IMG/VR virus record: IMGVR_UViG_3300030107_005275 | Coordinates: 1-39,736 of that record | Direction: 5' to 3' (one strand) | Length of the DNA stretch: 39,736 nucleotides | From: a virus | Shown here: positions 25,656 to 31,439 of the stretch, one piece after another | How positions within the stretch are numbered: position 1 is the stretch's first letter | Layout: each line of letters opens with the position of its first letter | Program-made: the position numbers and the translations under genes | Notes under the pieces: generated by a model | Database searches by the model: none | What the model saw: only the letters and a program-made list of their open reading frames with translations | Told to the model about the DNA's origin: nothing

Positions 25656-26338
25656 TTAACGGCGCAATTATTTATAAAGGTGCTTCATGTATTAATGGCG
25701 ATCCCGTTGTTCTGATCGTCACTAATATATGTGCGCCAAGTGTAAATAAAAAAACTAGCGACATGTTGCAAACTTGGATATTGCCTGATAATGATAAAAC
25801 GCCACAACAAAACGTACACGCTGGATCTGATATTTCAGTGTGCGGCGGATGTAAACGGCGGCATTATCTAGGCGGCGATTGTTACGTTAAACCTTGGCGC
25901 GAAGTTGGAGCAGTTTTTAAATCCTACAAGCGCGGCAACTATCCATTTTTTAATAATAAACTTGTTAAAAAATACCCACGCATTAAAAGCGTACCTTTGC
26001 GTATCGGATCTTATGGTGATCCTGCTGCGATACCTTTTATTGCATGGTTCAGATTATTGCGCCACGTTAGCGCGTGGACGGGTTACACTCACCAGTGGCA
26101 GCGTGTTAATTTTGATCATAGATTAAAAAAATACGTTGTTGCCAGTGTTGATAATTTCATTGAAAAAGATCAAGCGCAATCGTTAGGATTCAAAACTTTT
26201 CGAGTAAGTAACGGCGTTAACACTCAAAACGATGAGATCAGTTGCCCAGCTTCAGCAGAGCAAGGCAACAGATTAAATTGCGCCGAGTGTTTACGCTGCA
26301 ATGGTCAAAACGGCAACGTTGCGATCAAGGCGCATTAA
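25652..26338 (+). CDS. Conserved Cys-cluster phage protein of unknown function
   Basis: The 228-residue protein has an N-terminal cluster CGGCKRRHYLGGDCYV at about residues 64-79, a central block SVPLRIGSYGDPAAIPFIAW and TGYTHQWQ, a strand VASVDNF.EKDQAQSLGFKTFRV, and a C-terminal cluster CPAS...CAECLRCNG. I know this combination ('R.G.YGDPAA.P', 'TGYTHQW', 'CPAS.E.G') from many phage and bacterial genomes as a family without assigned function. The seven Cys could hold zinc or an iron-sulfur cluster. Such genes often travel with DUF932 genes, as here. The start overlaps the upstream gene. Confidence 0.7.
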   Translation: MINGAIIYKGASCINGDPVVLIVTNICAPSVNKKTSDMLQTWILPDNDKTPQQNVHAGSDISVCGGCKRRHYLGGDCYVKPWREVGAVFKSYKRGNYPFFNNKLVKKYPRIKSVPLRIGSYGDPAAIPFIAWFRLLRHVSAWTGYTHQWQRVNFDHRLKKYVVASVDNFIEKDQAQSLGFKTFRVSNGVNTQNDEISCPASAEQGNRLNCAECLRCNGQNGNVAIKAH

Positions 26339-26353
26339 TGACAATTAACAGAT

Positions 26354-26435
26354 CCTGAAAATTTCAGGGTATAGCGGCACGTTGTGCCGTTATGCCGTGC
26401 AATTTTGCACGTTTTAAAATATAGGTGAAAATATT
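26354..26435 (+). promoter_or_regulatory. Structured leader 2 (three hairpins)
   Basis: CCTGAAA/TTTCAGG (26354-26368), CGGCAC-GTT-GTGCCG (26375-26389) and CGTGC-AATTTT-GCACG (26396-26411) stand in series, the last followed by TTTT. GCACG at 26377-26381 is also able to pair with CGTGC at 26396-26400, giving an alternative fold. The leader ends in AGGTGAAAATATT before the ATG. Confidence 0.6.
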
Positions 26436-26618
26436 ATGAGTAATAAAAAAATCGGTGTGACTATTCAGTTTAACTGTTTTGATGAACGAACATTTTTTAT
26501 AAATGTTGATCCTGACGATAAATACTGCGTTGACTCTCAAAAGTTTATTGATTTACTCGTAGATGAATATAGCCATTTGGGAAGAGGCGATGAGTTTACA
26601 GTCAAGATCGCAGACTGA
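26436..26618 (+). CDS. 60-residue unknown protein
   Basis: The 60-residue acidic protein (GVTIQFNCFDERTFFINVDP, then KFIDLLVDEYSHLGRGDEF) looks like a small alpha/beta domain. It has AGGTGA before the ATG and sits between two structured leaders, which argues that it is a real unit of the island. No family recognised. Confidence 0.6.
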   Translation: MSNKKIGVTIQFNCFDERTFFINVDPDDKYCVDSQKFIDLLVDEYSHLGRGDEFTVKIAD

Positions 26619-26621
26619 AAG

Positions 26622-26694
26622 TTGATAAAGTAATGCGGCGCAATGCGCTGCATTGCTGTATCAATTTCGATACATTTTTAATAGGGGTAATATT
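26622..26694 (+). promoter_or_regulatory. Structured leader 3 with alternative pairings
   Basis: TTGATA (26622-26627) can pair with TATCAA (26659-26664) around a 10-bp stem AATGCGGCGC/GCGCTGCATT (26632-26654, loop AAT, one G-U pair). The same TATC can instead form GTATC-AATTTC-GATAC (26658-26673), followed by ATTTTTA. The two folds exclude each other. GGGGTAATATT precedes the ATG. Confidence 0.65.
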
Positions 26695-26913
26695 ATGTGT
26701 TCAAAAATGACAACGCAGGATGTGCCATGCGGCGCGTATGGTGCCGATGTAAAAACGCTACCGATTAAATGCGGCAGCACTGGATATTATGGTCAGCAAG
26801 TATTTTGTGCTGAATGTGAAAAAGCTGGAGTTGAACCAGCACCATATTATCCTGAAGAGTTTCCTTTAGATTGTGAAGATGAATATCCTTTCTCTGAAGA
26901 GTTTGGCGAGTAG
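26695..26913 (+). CDS. 72-residue Cys-rich protein
   Basis: The 72-residue protein contains CGSTGYYGQQVFCAECEKAG (residues 26-45), a CxxC knuckle with an upstream Cys that suggests a small metal-binding fold, and a very acidic C-terminus (FPLDCEDEYPFSEEFGE). I use the ATG at 26695 with AGGGG upstream. Leaders 3 and 4 flank it. No family recognised. Confidence 0.65.
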   Translation: MCSKMTTQDVPCGAYGADVKTLPIKCGSTGYYGQQVFCAECEKAGVEPAPYYPEEFPLDCEDEYPFSEEFGE

Positions 26914-27002
26914 TTGATAAAGTAATGTAACGCGGCAACGTGTTACATTGCCGTATCAATTTCGATACGATAACAGCGGCTATATGCCGCAGGGGTAATA
27001 TT
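26914..27002 (+). promoter_or_regulatory. Structured leader 4 with GNRA-capped stem
   Basis: TTGATA (26914-26919) can pair with TATCAA (26954-26959), enclosing an 11-bp stem AATGTAACGCG/CGTGTTACATT (26924-26949) closed by the tetraloop GCAA. Alternatively CGTATC-AATTTC-GATACG forms (26952-26969). A third hairpin GCGGC-TATAT-GCCGC (26976-26990) stands just before AGGGG and the ATG. Arms differ from leader 3 but pairing and the AATTTC loop are kept. Confidence 0.7.
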
Positions 27003-28199
27003 ATGAATATAGTTGCAAGTTCTGATAATAGTCTGAAAGCTATGATCAAAAACGTTAACGATCTAGATTGTAAAAAGATAGATTTTAACGTGAACACTGG
27101 TAGGCATTTATCGATTGAAACTGATAAAAACAACAATCCAGTAATTCACGCTGAAATTGACGGGTTACCAACGCAACATTTTTATATTAATGATGTTGCG
27201 CGTGATCAGATTTTTACTCACGCCGATATTAATCAAAATACGGCGCAATCTTTACTAGATCGCGCACCTGCTGAGTTTTGCAACGTGATTAATAAACTAT
27301 GGCATGACTCGCCTAGTGATCGCATTTTACGCAGTTATTCAGCGTCACTTGTTAAAAACGAGCCAACGTGGGCAGAACCATATAAAATTTTGCGTGGTTA
27401 TGTTAGCAACAAGTTTTTACGTTTTGATCATACTGATGTTTTGAACAACATCATGCCATTACTTAATGATGGCGATTACAGCTTGACGGCTGCAACACTA
27501 ACAGATCGCTATATGCGTATTACTTTCAGATCTAACACTATCCAAGGCAGCGATAATCGCGCAGTTGGCGATGTTATGGCGTTGGGTTTTGTTATTTCAA
27601 ATAGTGAAGTAGGGCAAGGATCGTTATCGTTGCAAGAGTTGATCATAACATTGGCTTGTTTAAATGGCATGATGTCGACTAATGTTCTGAGCAGTATACG
27701 TGCGAAGCATTTAACATCGGCGATCAGTTGTGACGGATCGCACGGCGGCGTTATACCTGCCTATGTAACAGAAAAACAGATCCAAGCCAAGGATCTTCAA
27801 AGATCCGCCGTAAATTTTCTTAATAATTTAAGCAGCGACACGTTGCAGGATCATATTGAGAACATGAACACGGCTAGATCTGACGTTATCGAAGATCACG
27901 CGCTGATTGTTGCGCCGAGTGATCCTCAAGCCGATGATCATCTAGTTGATCGCATAACTAAGTATCTAGGCGTACCTAGGAACAAGGGAAAAACGATCAG
28001 AGATGAGATCACCAACGCGCGTACACAACGCGGCTATATTAACCAGCCGCTTTCACGCGCAACAGTGATCCAAGCTGTAACGGCGTTGCAACATAAAAAC
28101 GCCGATCATGCCGAGATCTGGCAGCGCAACGGGGCTAAAATGTTAGCTATGACTAGCAACGCATTTAATAGTCAGATCGCGCAGCCGATAGCAGCATAA
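27003..28199 (+). CDS. DUF932 / phage-plasmid-type protein
   Basis: The 398-residue protein has the look of the DUF932 family: RAPAEFCNVINKLWHDSP, then SYSASLVKNEPTWAEPYKILRGYVSNKFLRFDHTDVL, RYMRITFRSNTI, MALGFVISNSEVGQGSLSLQELIITLACLNGMM, and a long helical C-terminus (QPLSRATVIQAVTALQHKN). Members occur in phages and plasmids and resemble single-strand annealing-type proteins in genomic context, but the function is not established. ATG at 27003 has AGGGG upstream; an in-frame ATG at 26940 would read through the leader hairpins and is less likely. GATC is very frequent in the gene. A terminator follows at once. Confidence 0.7.
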   Translation: MNIVASSDNSLKAMIKNVNDLDCKKIDFNVNTGRHLSIETDKNNNPVIHAEIDGLPTQHFYINDVARDQIFTHADINQNTAQSLLDRAPAEFCNVINKLWHDSPSDRILRSYSASLVKNEPTWAEPYKILRGYVSNKFLRFDHTDVLNNIMPLLNDGDYSLTAATLTDRYMRITFRSNTIQGSDNRAVGDVMALGFVISNSEVGQGSLSLQELIITLACLNGMMSTNVLSSIRAKHLTSAISCDGSHGGVIPAYVTEKQIQAKDLQRSAVNFLNNLSSDTLQDHIENMNTARSDVIEDHALIVAPSDPQADDHLVDRITKYLGVPRNKGKTIRDEITNARTQRGYINQPLSRATVIQAVTALQHKNADHAEIWQRNGAKMLAMTSNAFNSQIAQPIAA

Positions 28200-28202
28200 A
28201 AT

Positions 28203-28244
28203 AAAAGCCGCCGCCATTTTTGAATGGTGCGCGGCTTTTTTTTT
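28203..28244 (+). terminator. Strong terminator closing the island
   Basis: AAAAGCCGC/GCGGCTTTT (28203-28211, 28231-28239) with an inner CCATT/AATGG stem is followed by a run of nine T residues. It lies four bases after the DUF932 stop codon and isolates the island from the repeat region and the opposing lysis genes. Confidence 0.9.
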
Positions 28245-28331
28245 CATTTTTAAAAAATATTATTAATAATTTCAGTTACTTACAAGACTATTTAGATCTA
28301 AAAAATGTATCTTATTGTTTTTATTGGTTTT

Positions 28332-28410
28332 TTTTCATTTAGGATCGCTTTTCATTTAGGATCACTTTTTTATAAATTTTTTTATGTTTTTATAAATTTT
28401 TTTATGTTTT
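28332..28410. repeat. AT-rich tandem repeats (17-bp and 20-bp)
   Basis: Two tandem pairs lie side by side: TTTTCATTTAGGATC(G/A)C with period 17 starting at 28332 and 28349, and a perfect 20-bp repeat TATAAATTTTTTTATGTTTT at 28371-28390 and 28391-28410. The block is almost pure A/T, resembling a DNA-unwinding element next to the iteron array. Confidence 0.85.
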
Positions 28411-28423
28411 TGGCACGAGCGGC

Positions 28424-28569
28424 TGCCCTAAAAGGTCTGCCCTAAAAGGTCTGCCCTAAAAGGTCTGCCCTTTCTGCCCTAAAGTCGTTGCCCTAAAGTC
28501 GTTGCCCTAAAAGGTCTGCCCTTTCTGCCCTAAACTGCCCTTTTTATTTCGTTTATCTAGCATTGCCCT
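28424..28569. repeat. Iteron-like TGCCCT array
   Basis: Eleven TGCCCT units start at 28424, 28438, 28452, 28466, 28475, 28489, 28503, 28517, 28526, 28536 and 28564. Three unit types occur: TGCCCTAAAAGGTC (14 bp), TGCCCTAAAGTCGT (14 bp) and TGCCCTTTC (9 bp). Spacing 14-14-14-9 repeats twice, so there is a 51-bp higher-order period. A further unit lies at 28636. The array is in the convergent gap behind the AT-rich repeats, as in an iteron origin. Confidence 0.85.
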
Positions 28570-28635
28570 TTTATAAGCTATCGACATAGACGTTTCTTTC
28601 TTTTCCTTTTTCTTTTCTTTTTCTTTTTTACTCAT
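28507..28635 (-). CDS. Possible 42-residue Lys-rich peptide
   Basis: The frame from ATG 28635 gives a Lys/Glu-rich N-terminus (MSKKEKEKKKEKKETS), then MSIAYKRAMLDKRNKK, and it ends within the iteron array. It begins four bases after the upstream stop and AGGG is just before the ATG. However, that AGGGCA is itself an array unit, and the coding bases are low-complexity A/G. It may be chance. Confidence 0.3.
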   Translation of the reverse strand: MSKKEKEKKKEKKETSMSIAYKRAMLDKRNKKGSLGQKGQTF

Positions 28636-28639
28636 TGCC

Positions 28640-28903
28640 CTAAAGTGATTTGCGTATGACTTTTTCTGAAACTATGCAACTTTTTAGAATTTCGTTATTT
28701 CCGCCCTGCCCTTGATCATTCGTTATGGTGGACATAAGGTGTATTGAAGTTTCATTTTCAGCTATTTTAAAGCCTATTGTGCGGCACAGTATTGGTGGTT
28801 CTTCCAAATCTTTTAATTCTATCCAACCAGCCTCGCCACTATGATCCCTGTAGTCGATCATCAGTAATTCATACTTCTTAAATGGTTTTACTTTTTTCGT
28901 CAT
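28640..28903 (-). CDS. 87-residue unknown protein
   Basis: The 87-residue basic-then-acidic protein (MTKKVKPFKKYELLMIDYRD, GEAGWIELKDLEEPPILCRT, GFKIAENETSIHLMSTI) looks like a small beta-barrel. Its start overlaps the exonuclease gene by 26 bases, so it is probably co-translated. Similar short proteins ('W..L.D......G....') are common in phages as unnamed families. Function unknown. Confidence 0.6.
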   Translation of the reverse strand: MTKKVKPFKKYELLMIDYRDHSGEAGWIELKDLEEPPILCRTIGFKIAENETSIHLMSTITNDQGQGGNNEILKSCIVSEKVIRKSL

Positions 28904-29702
28904 AGTATTGTCTTTGTTTCACAGGTGGATCAAATCTTGATTTACAAACTCTGCATTGGTATCTACGATATTTATGACTTTTCATATAACGCCAACCAGA
29001 AGTAGTAAAATCAGAAGAACCGCATTTAGTGCAAACTATTTTATTTGGATTATTTTGATAGATAGCATAATTTGGGTGACCAGAATTTAGAAATGGCATT
29101 AGTTTCTGATATACGTCAATTAGTAATTTGACATCTTGCTTATTATACGAAACCATCTTACGCATAGCTTTGTAGGCTAATTCTAAATCTGGTTTTTTGC
29201 CGACAGGTGGGTACTTGGCTTGAACTATATCGAGCCATAACTGCATACCGCCTGTTTCCATTTTCTCGCCTAATTCAAGGTAACGCCCTAGAAAATCCAA
29301 TCGATTACTATCAAAACGAAAGTAACGCCTTGCAGATTTTAGTGTGTCTATCATTTGGCGTTCATTAGTTGGGGGGAGAGAATGTTTTATAAAAGCTGTA
29401 TTTATTTTTTTTATGTCAAAAGACAATCCGTTGTGTGCTAGAAGCACAAACGGCTTATCTGTATTTAAAACTTTATGAAATTCTTTAACAGGGTGGTAAT
29501 CATCAAACACATCATTCTCGAAACGCTTTTTATCGTCAGCGATAGAAGTAGAATAGCATTTCTTCTGCCCTACCCATTGCCACGACACAGAGATAATACT
29601 TTGGTTTTCGATTATGTTTGTATGTGGAATATTAGTTTTGAATAATTTGAAAGAGGTCGCAATAAGCGGCAGAGACTCTACGTCAAATGCTAATATGTCC
29701 AT
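28878..29702 (-). CDS. DnaQ-like 3'-5' exonuclease with C-terminal zinc ribbon
   Basis: The 274-residue protein has the three exonuclease motifs: ILAFDVESLPL (ExoI, DxE at residues 6-8), VLLAHNGLSFDIKKINTA (ExoII, Asp near 100) and MVSYNKQDVKLLIDVYQKL (ExoIII, Asp near 187). The C-terminus adds a zinc ribbon, CTKCGSSDF...CRVCKSRF, which is uncommon in proofreading domains. No polymerase domain is present, so it is a stand-alone nuclease for repair, recombination or host DNA breakdown. It is the last well-defined enzyme of the leftward lysis block. Confidence 0.8.
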   Translation of the reverse strand: MDILAFDVESLPLIATSFKLFKTNIPHTNIIENQSIISVSWQWVGQKKCYSTSIADDKKRFENDVFDDYHPVKEFHKVLNTDKPFVLLAHNGLSFDIKKINTAFIKHSLPPTNERQMIDTLKSARRYFRFDSNRLDFLGRYLELGEKMETGGMQLWLDIVQAKYPPVGKKPDLELAYKAMRKMVSYNKQDVKLLIDVYQKLMPFLNSGHPNYAIYQNNPNKIVCTKCGSSDFTTSGWRYMKSHKYRRYQCRVCKSRFDPPVKQRQYYDEKSKTI

Positions 29703-29719
29703 AGCTTGTTGTTTTTATT

Positions 29720-29833
29720 TTAAGACCAACTACCCAATATAAAACCTAGAACAAATAGACCAACATACCAGACCATTGATGGTAAACTTTCTAAAATATC
29801 CCAAAATAAATCTTTTAAATCATTTAATTTCAT
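29720..29833 (-). CDS. 37-residue single-TM protein
   Basis: A short gene from ATG 29833 encodes an N-terminal amphipathic helix (KLNDLKDLFWDILESL) and a transmembrane helix (VWYVGLFVLGFILGSW). It directly follows the holin gene and is followed by the exonuclease. It could be a holin partner or antiholin. The upstream AAGGATTT gives a fair ribosome site. Confidence 0.6.
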   Translation of the reverse strand: MKLNDLKDLFWDILESLPSMVWYVGLFVLGFILGSWS

Positions 29834-29845
29834 TGTTAAATCCTT

Positions 29846-30241
29846 TTATTTTAAATTTTCCCGTGCAACGCCTTTCGATTTTTCCCACGATCTCATGCCA
29901 CCCAGCCCAAGTAACGATAAGGTTAACGTCATTAATTCGTCTGTTTTTAATTCGGGCAATATAACATCAGGCAACCAGATGGTCGTTATCCATTCTGCTA
30001 TTGGCATTAGGAAAAAATTTGTAAGCAGTCCTAACGCACATATCCACATGATTGCAGGTCTAGCCCCCGACACGAACAAGTGAGAAGATTTCGCACTTTC
30101 AATATTTGCTTGAGCATTAGCCATATCAAGACCAATTAATTCTTTTTGTAGTTCAGCTTCAAGTTTGGTTTTTAAATCTTTATCGCCAACAAATTTATCT
30201 AAAACCTTACCAGCTATGCCGACAACACTATCTACAATCAT
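29846..30241 (-). CDS. Holin, GTA_holin_3TM-like
   Basis: The 131-residue protein has DSVVGIAGKVLDKFVGDKDL then a helical linker, ASKSS-like region FVSGARPAIMWICALGLLTNFFLMP (TM1), a second hydrophobic span WITTIWLPDVILPELK and DELMTLTLSLLGLGGMRSWEKSKGVA (TM3). The end '[T/S]LLGLGG.R..EK.KGVA' is the signature of the 3TM holins first described with gene-transfer agents. It stands behind the DUF5675 gene, consistent with a lysis cassette that makes the inner-membrane hole. Confidence 0.85.
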   Translation of the reverse strand: MIVDSVVGIAGKVLDKFVGDKDLKTKLEAELQKELIGLDMANAQANIESAKSSHLFVSGARPAIMWICALGLLTNFFLMPIAEWITTIWLPDVILPELKTDELMTLTLSLLGLGGMRSWEKSKGVARENLK

Positions 30242-30253
30242 TATTTATTCCTT

Positions 30254-30535
30254 TCATTTCCATATGCATGAACTCATTGAGCAAATACCAACTGAGCCGT
30301 TACTTGCTATATATTTTTCTTTGAAACTATCAATATTGTATTCCATTGGTTTACAAATTGGTTTAATTATAGATATTTCTTTTCCTTGAAAAGATTCTTT
30401 AAGTAATTCAGAAAAGTTTTTATCTGCTTTAAATTTGGCGCATTGCACACCATTTTCAAAGTAATAACTTGTTTCTAAATAATCTACCCTGTCACTATTT
30501 TGAAAATAAATTAATAATATAATTACCCATTTCAT
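30254..30535 (-). CDS. Small exported or membrane-anchored protein
   Basis: The 93-residue protein starts with a short hydrophobic stretch (MKWVIILLIYFQN) that could be a signal or anchor. It has four Cys in the mature part (VQCAKFK, PICKP, VGICSMSSC), as in periplasmic disulfide proteins. It overlaps the DUF5675 gene and lies between it and the holin, so a lysis or spanin-like helper role is possible. There is no lipobox and no spanin coiled coil. Unrecognised otherwise. Confidence 0.55.
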   Translation of the reverse strand: MKWVIILLIYFQNSDRVDYLETSYYFENGVQCAKFKADKNFSELLKESFQGKEISIIKPICKPMEYNIDSFKEKYIASNGSVGICSMSSCIWK

Positions 30536-30930
30536 TTTACATCTTCTATTTGTAATCGAAAAGAAATTAGACCTTTTGTTAAATTTATAAATTCATCAAA
30601 GGCTTTCCCACTTTTCAAAACAGCACACTTTCCATTTAAACTTTCAAACTGTTCCCCTAAAATTACACAACCCATAGTTTGAGTTTCCACGTTTCCTTTG
30701 TGAAACAATACATGAGTTCTGTTAGGGACTCTTTTTATTTCAAAAGTTGATCCAAATTTAGGAGAATTTACTTTTTCACAAGTGTAAGAACCCTCTGGTA
30801 TGCAAGATATATTCTGTTTATTATCTTGCCATTCTGGTTCAAGCGTTAAGCAAAAAGGGATATTGTTGTGGATCAATACCCCAAAAGTGCCATCTTCATT
30901 TTCTGCTACCCTTTTAAGAGTTAACAGCAT
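30532..30930 (-). CDS. DUF5675-family protein (lysis-region)
   Basis: The 132-residue protein matches DUF5675: FCLTLEPEWQDNKQNISCIPEGSYTC (about 26-51), then a strand FEIKRVPNRTHVLFHKGN and TMGCVILG. The conserved His and Cys order (HxGN...GC) recalls the catalytic His-Cys pair of L,D-transpeptidase-like cell-wall enzymes, so a wall-active role is conceivable but unproven. These genes often lie beside phage holins, as here. It overlaps both neighbours by a few bases. Confidence 0.75.
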   Translation of the reverse strand: MLLTLKRVAENEDGTFGVLIHNNIPFCLTLEPEWQDNKQNISCIPEGSYTCEKVNSPKFGSTFEIKRVPNRTHVLFHKGNVETQTMGCVILGEQFESLNGKCAVLKSGKAFDEFINLTKGLISFRLQIEDVK

Positions 30931-31136
30931 TAATTTAATTTATCTGTACTAAAATCTGGCGTAAATTGAATTTCGTACTCAGGAGAATCCATGTTTTTAA
31001 TTGACGATATTATTGCGTTATGAACAGCTAATTCATTTGTAGTTTTTTGCAAAGATTCGTGAATTTTCTCCATAGTTGAATTTAATTGCTCTAATTCAGC
31101 TTGTATTTCCAACCAAATTTTTTCTAGTTCTTCCAT
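30930..31136 (-). CDS. 68-residue coiled-coil protein
   Basis: The 68-residue protein is a long helix with heptads (ELEKIWLEIQAELEQLNSTM, EKIHESLQKTTNELAVHNAI) followed by an acidic tail. It overlaps the DUF5675 gene by one base and follows the peptide cluster after pqqA. Such proteins near lysis genes are often assembly or inner regulators; no family recognised. Confidence 0.6.
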   Translation of the reverse strand: MEELEKIWLEIQAELEQLNSTMEKIHESLQKTTNELAVHNAIISSIKNMDSPEYEIQFTPDFSTDKLN

Positions 31137-31137
31137 G

Positions 31138-31206
31138 TTACTTTCTTTTTTTGTTGTTCCTATTTTTCATAGGCATATTTTTTGTTTTGCCGTATTCTGG
31201 TTTCAT
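31138..31206 (-). CDS. Possible 22-residue basic peptide
   Basis: From ATG 31206, with GAGG nine bases upstream, a 22-residue peptide MKPEYGKTKNMPMKNRNNKK plus RK is encoded, ending one base before the next gene. The tight packing and ribosome site support translation. It is the third small frame in a row after pqqA. Function unknown. Confidence 0.45.
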   Translation of the reverse strand: MKPEYGKTKNMPMKNRNNKKRK

Positions 31207-31216
31207 TTGTATTTCC

Positions 31217-31276
31217 TCATTTGTTGTAGATAACCTTTTGCCTACTATTTTTTTTGTATTGGTATTCTCTTTTCAT
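31217..31276 (-). CDS. Possible 19-residue basic peptide
   Basis: From ATG 31276, four bases after the pqqA stop, a 19-residue Lys/Tyr-rich peptide (MKREYQYKKNSRQKVIYNK) is encoded. There is no clear ribosome site, so only coupling to pqqA translation would express it. It may be chance. Confidence 0.3.
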   Translation of the reverse strand: MKREYQYKKNSRQKVIYNK

Positions 31277-31280
31277 GATG

Positions 31281-31355
31281 TTATTTATTGTTAATGTACA
31301 TGGTTACTTCAAAACCAAAACGAATGTCTTCAAAAGTAGGTTTTTCCCAGTTCAT
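31281..31355 (-). CDS. pqqA: PqqA, precursor peptide of coenzyme PQQ
   Basis: This 24-codon gene encodes MNWEKPTFEDIRFGF followed by EVTMYINNK. It carries every hallmark of PqqA: Trp3, Lys5-Pro6, Asp10, Arg12 and the core GFEVTMY, whose Glu16 and Tyr20 (spaced E-x-x-x-Y) are the residues cross-linked by PqqE and turned into PQQ. Length equals the usual 23-24 residues. AAGGAG lies six bases before the ATG. It stands directly downstream of a promoter and terminator and is the first gene of the lysis block. No other pqq gene is visible, so host PqqB-F would have to process it. Too short for normal gene callers. Confidence 0.9.
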   Translation of the reverse strand: MNWEKPTFEDIRFGFEVTMYINNK

Positions 31356-31357
31356 GG

Positions 31358-31435
31358 TTATCTCCTTAAAGTTAAGTTAAAAAAAAACGCCCAACAACTA
31401 CCCCTAATTGTTGAGCGCACTACCCCATACTGCAT
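31358..31435 (-). CDS. Possible leader peptide reading through the terminator
   Basis: A 25-codon frame (MQYGVVRSTIRGSCWAFFFN, then LTLRR) starts only about five bases after the predicted transcription start. It spans the whole terminator hairpin and stops inside the Shine-Dalgarno region of pqqA (AGGAGATAA). Ribosomes on it could melt the hairpin or couple to pqqA. It may equally be chance, since a frame of this length is not rare. Confidence 0.3.
   Translation of the reverse strand: MQYGVVRSTIRGSCWAFFFNLTLRR
31379..31417 (-). terminator. Strong terminator just upstream of pqqA
   Basis: On the minus strand CGCTCAACAA (31417-31408) pairs with TTGTTGGGCG (31397-31388), a 10-bp stem with one G-U pair, loop TTAGGGGTAG, followed by nine T residues. 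It ends about 24 bases before the pqqA ATG and about 60 bases after the predicted promoter start. Confidence 0.9.
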
Positions 31436-31439
31436 AATT

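Noticed and set aside
25367-27002. Leader hairpins as ordinary terminators
   Set aside because: Some are followed by short T runs, but leader 4 lacks one, all sit just before ribosome sites, and loop sequence is conserved, which terminators do not need.
25367-27002. Leader hairpins as N4-type hairpin promoters
   Set aside because: N4 virion RNA polymerase promoters have 3-base loops and no such polymerase is encoded here.
26765-27136. Minus-strand frame opposite leader 4 and the DUF932 start
   Set aside because: It is antisense to three supported features and shows no protein-like motif.
28424-28569. Repeat array as a CRISPR
   Set aside because: Units are 9-14 bp without unique spacers of constant length, and there are no cas genes.
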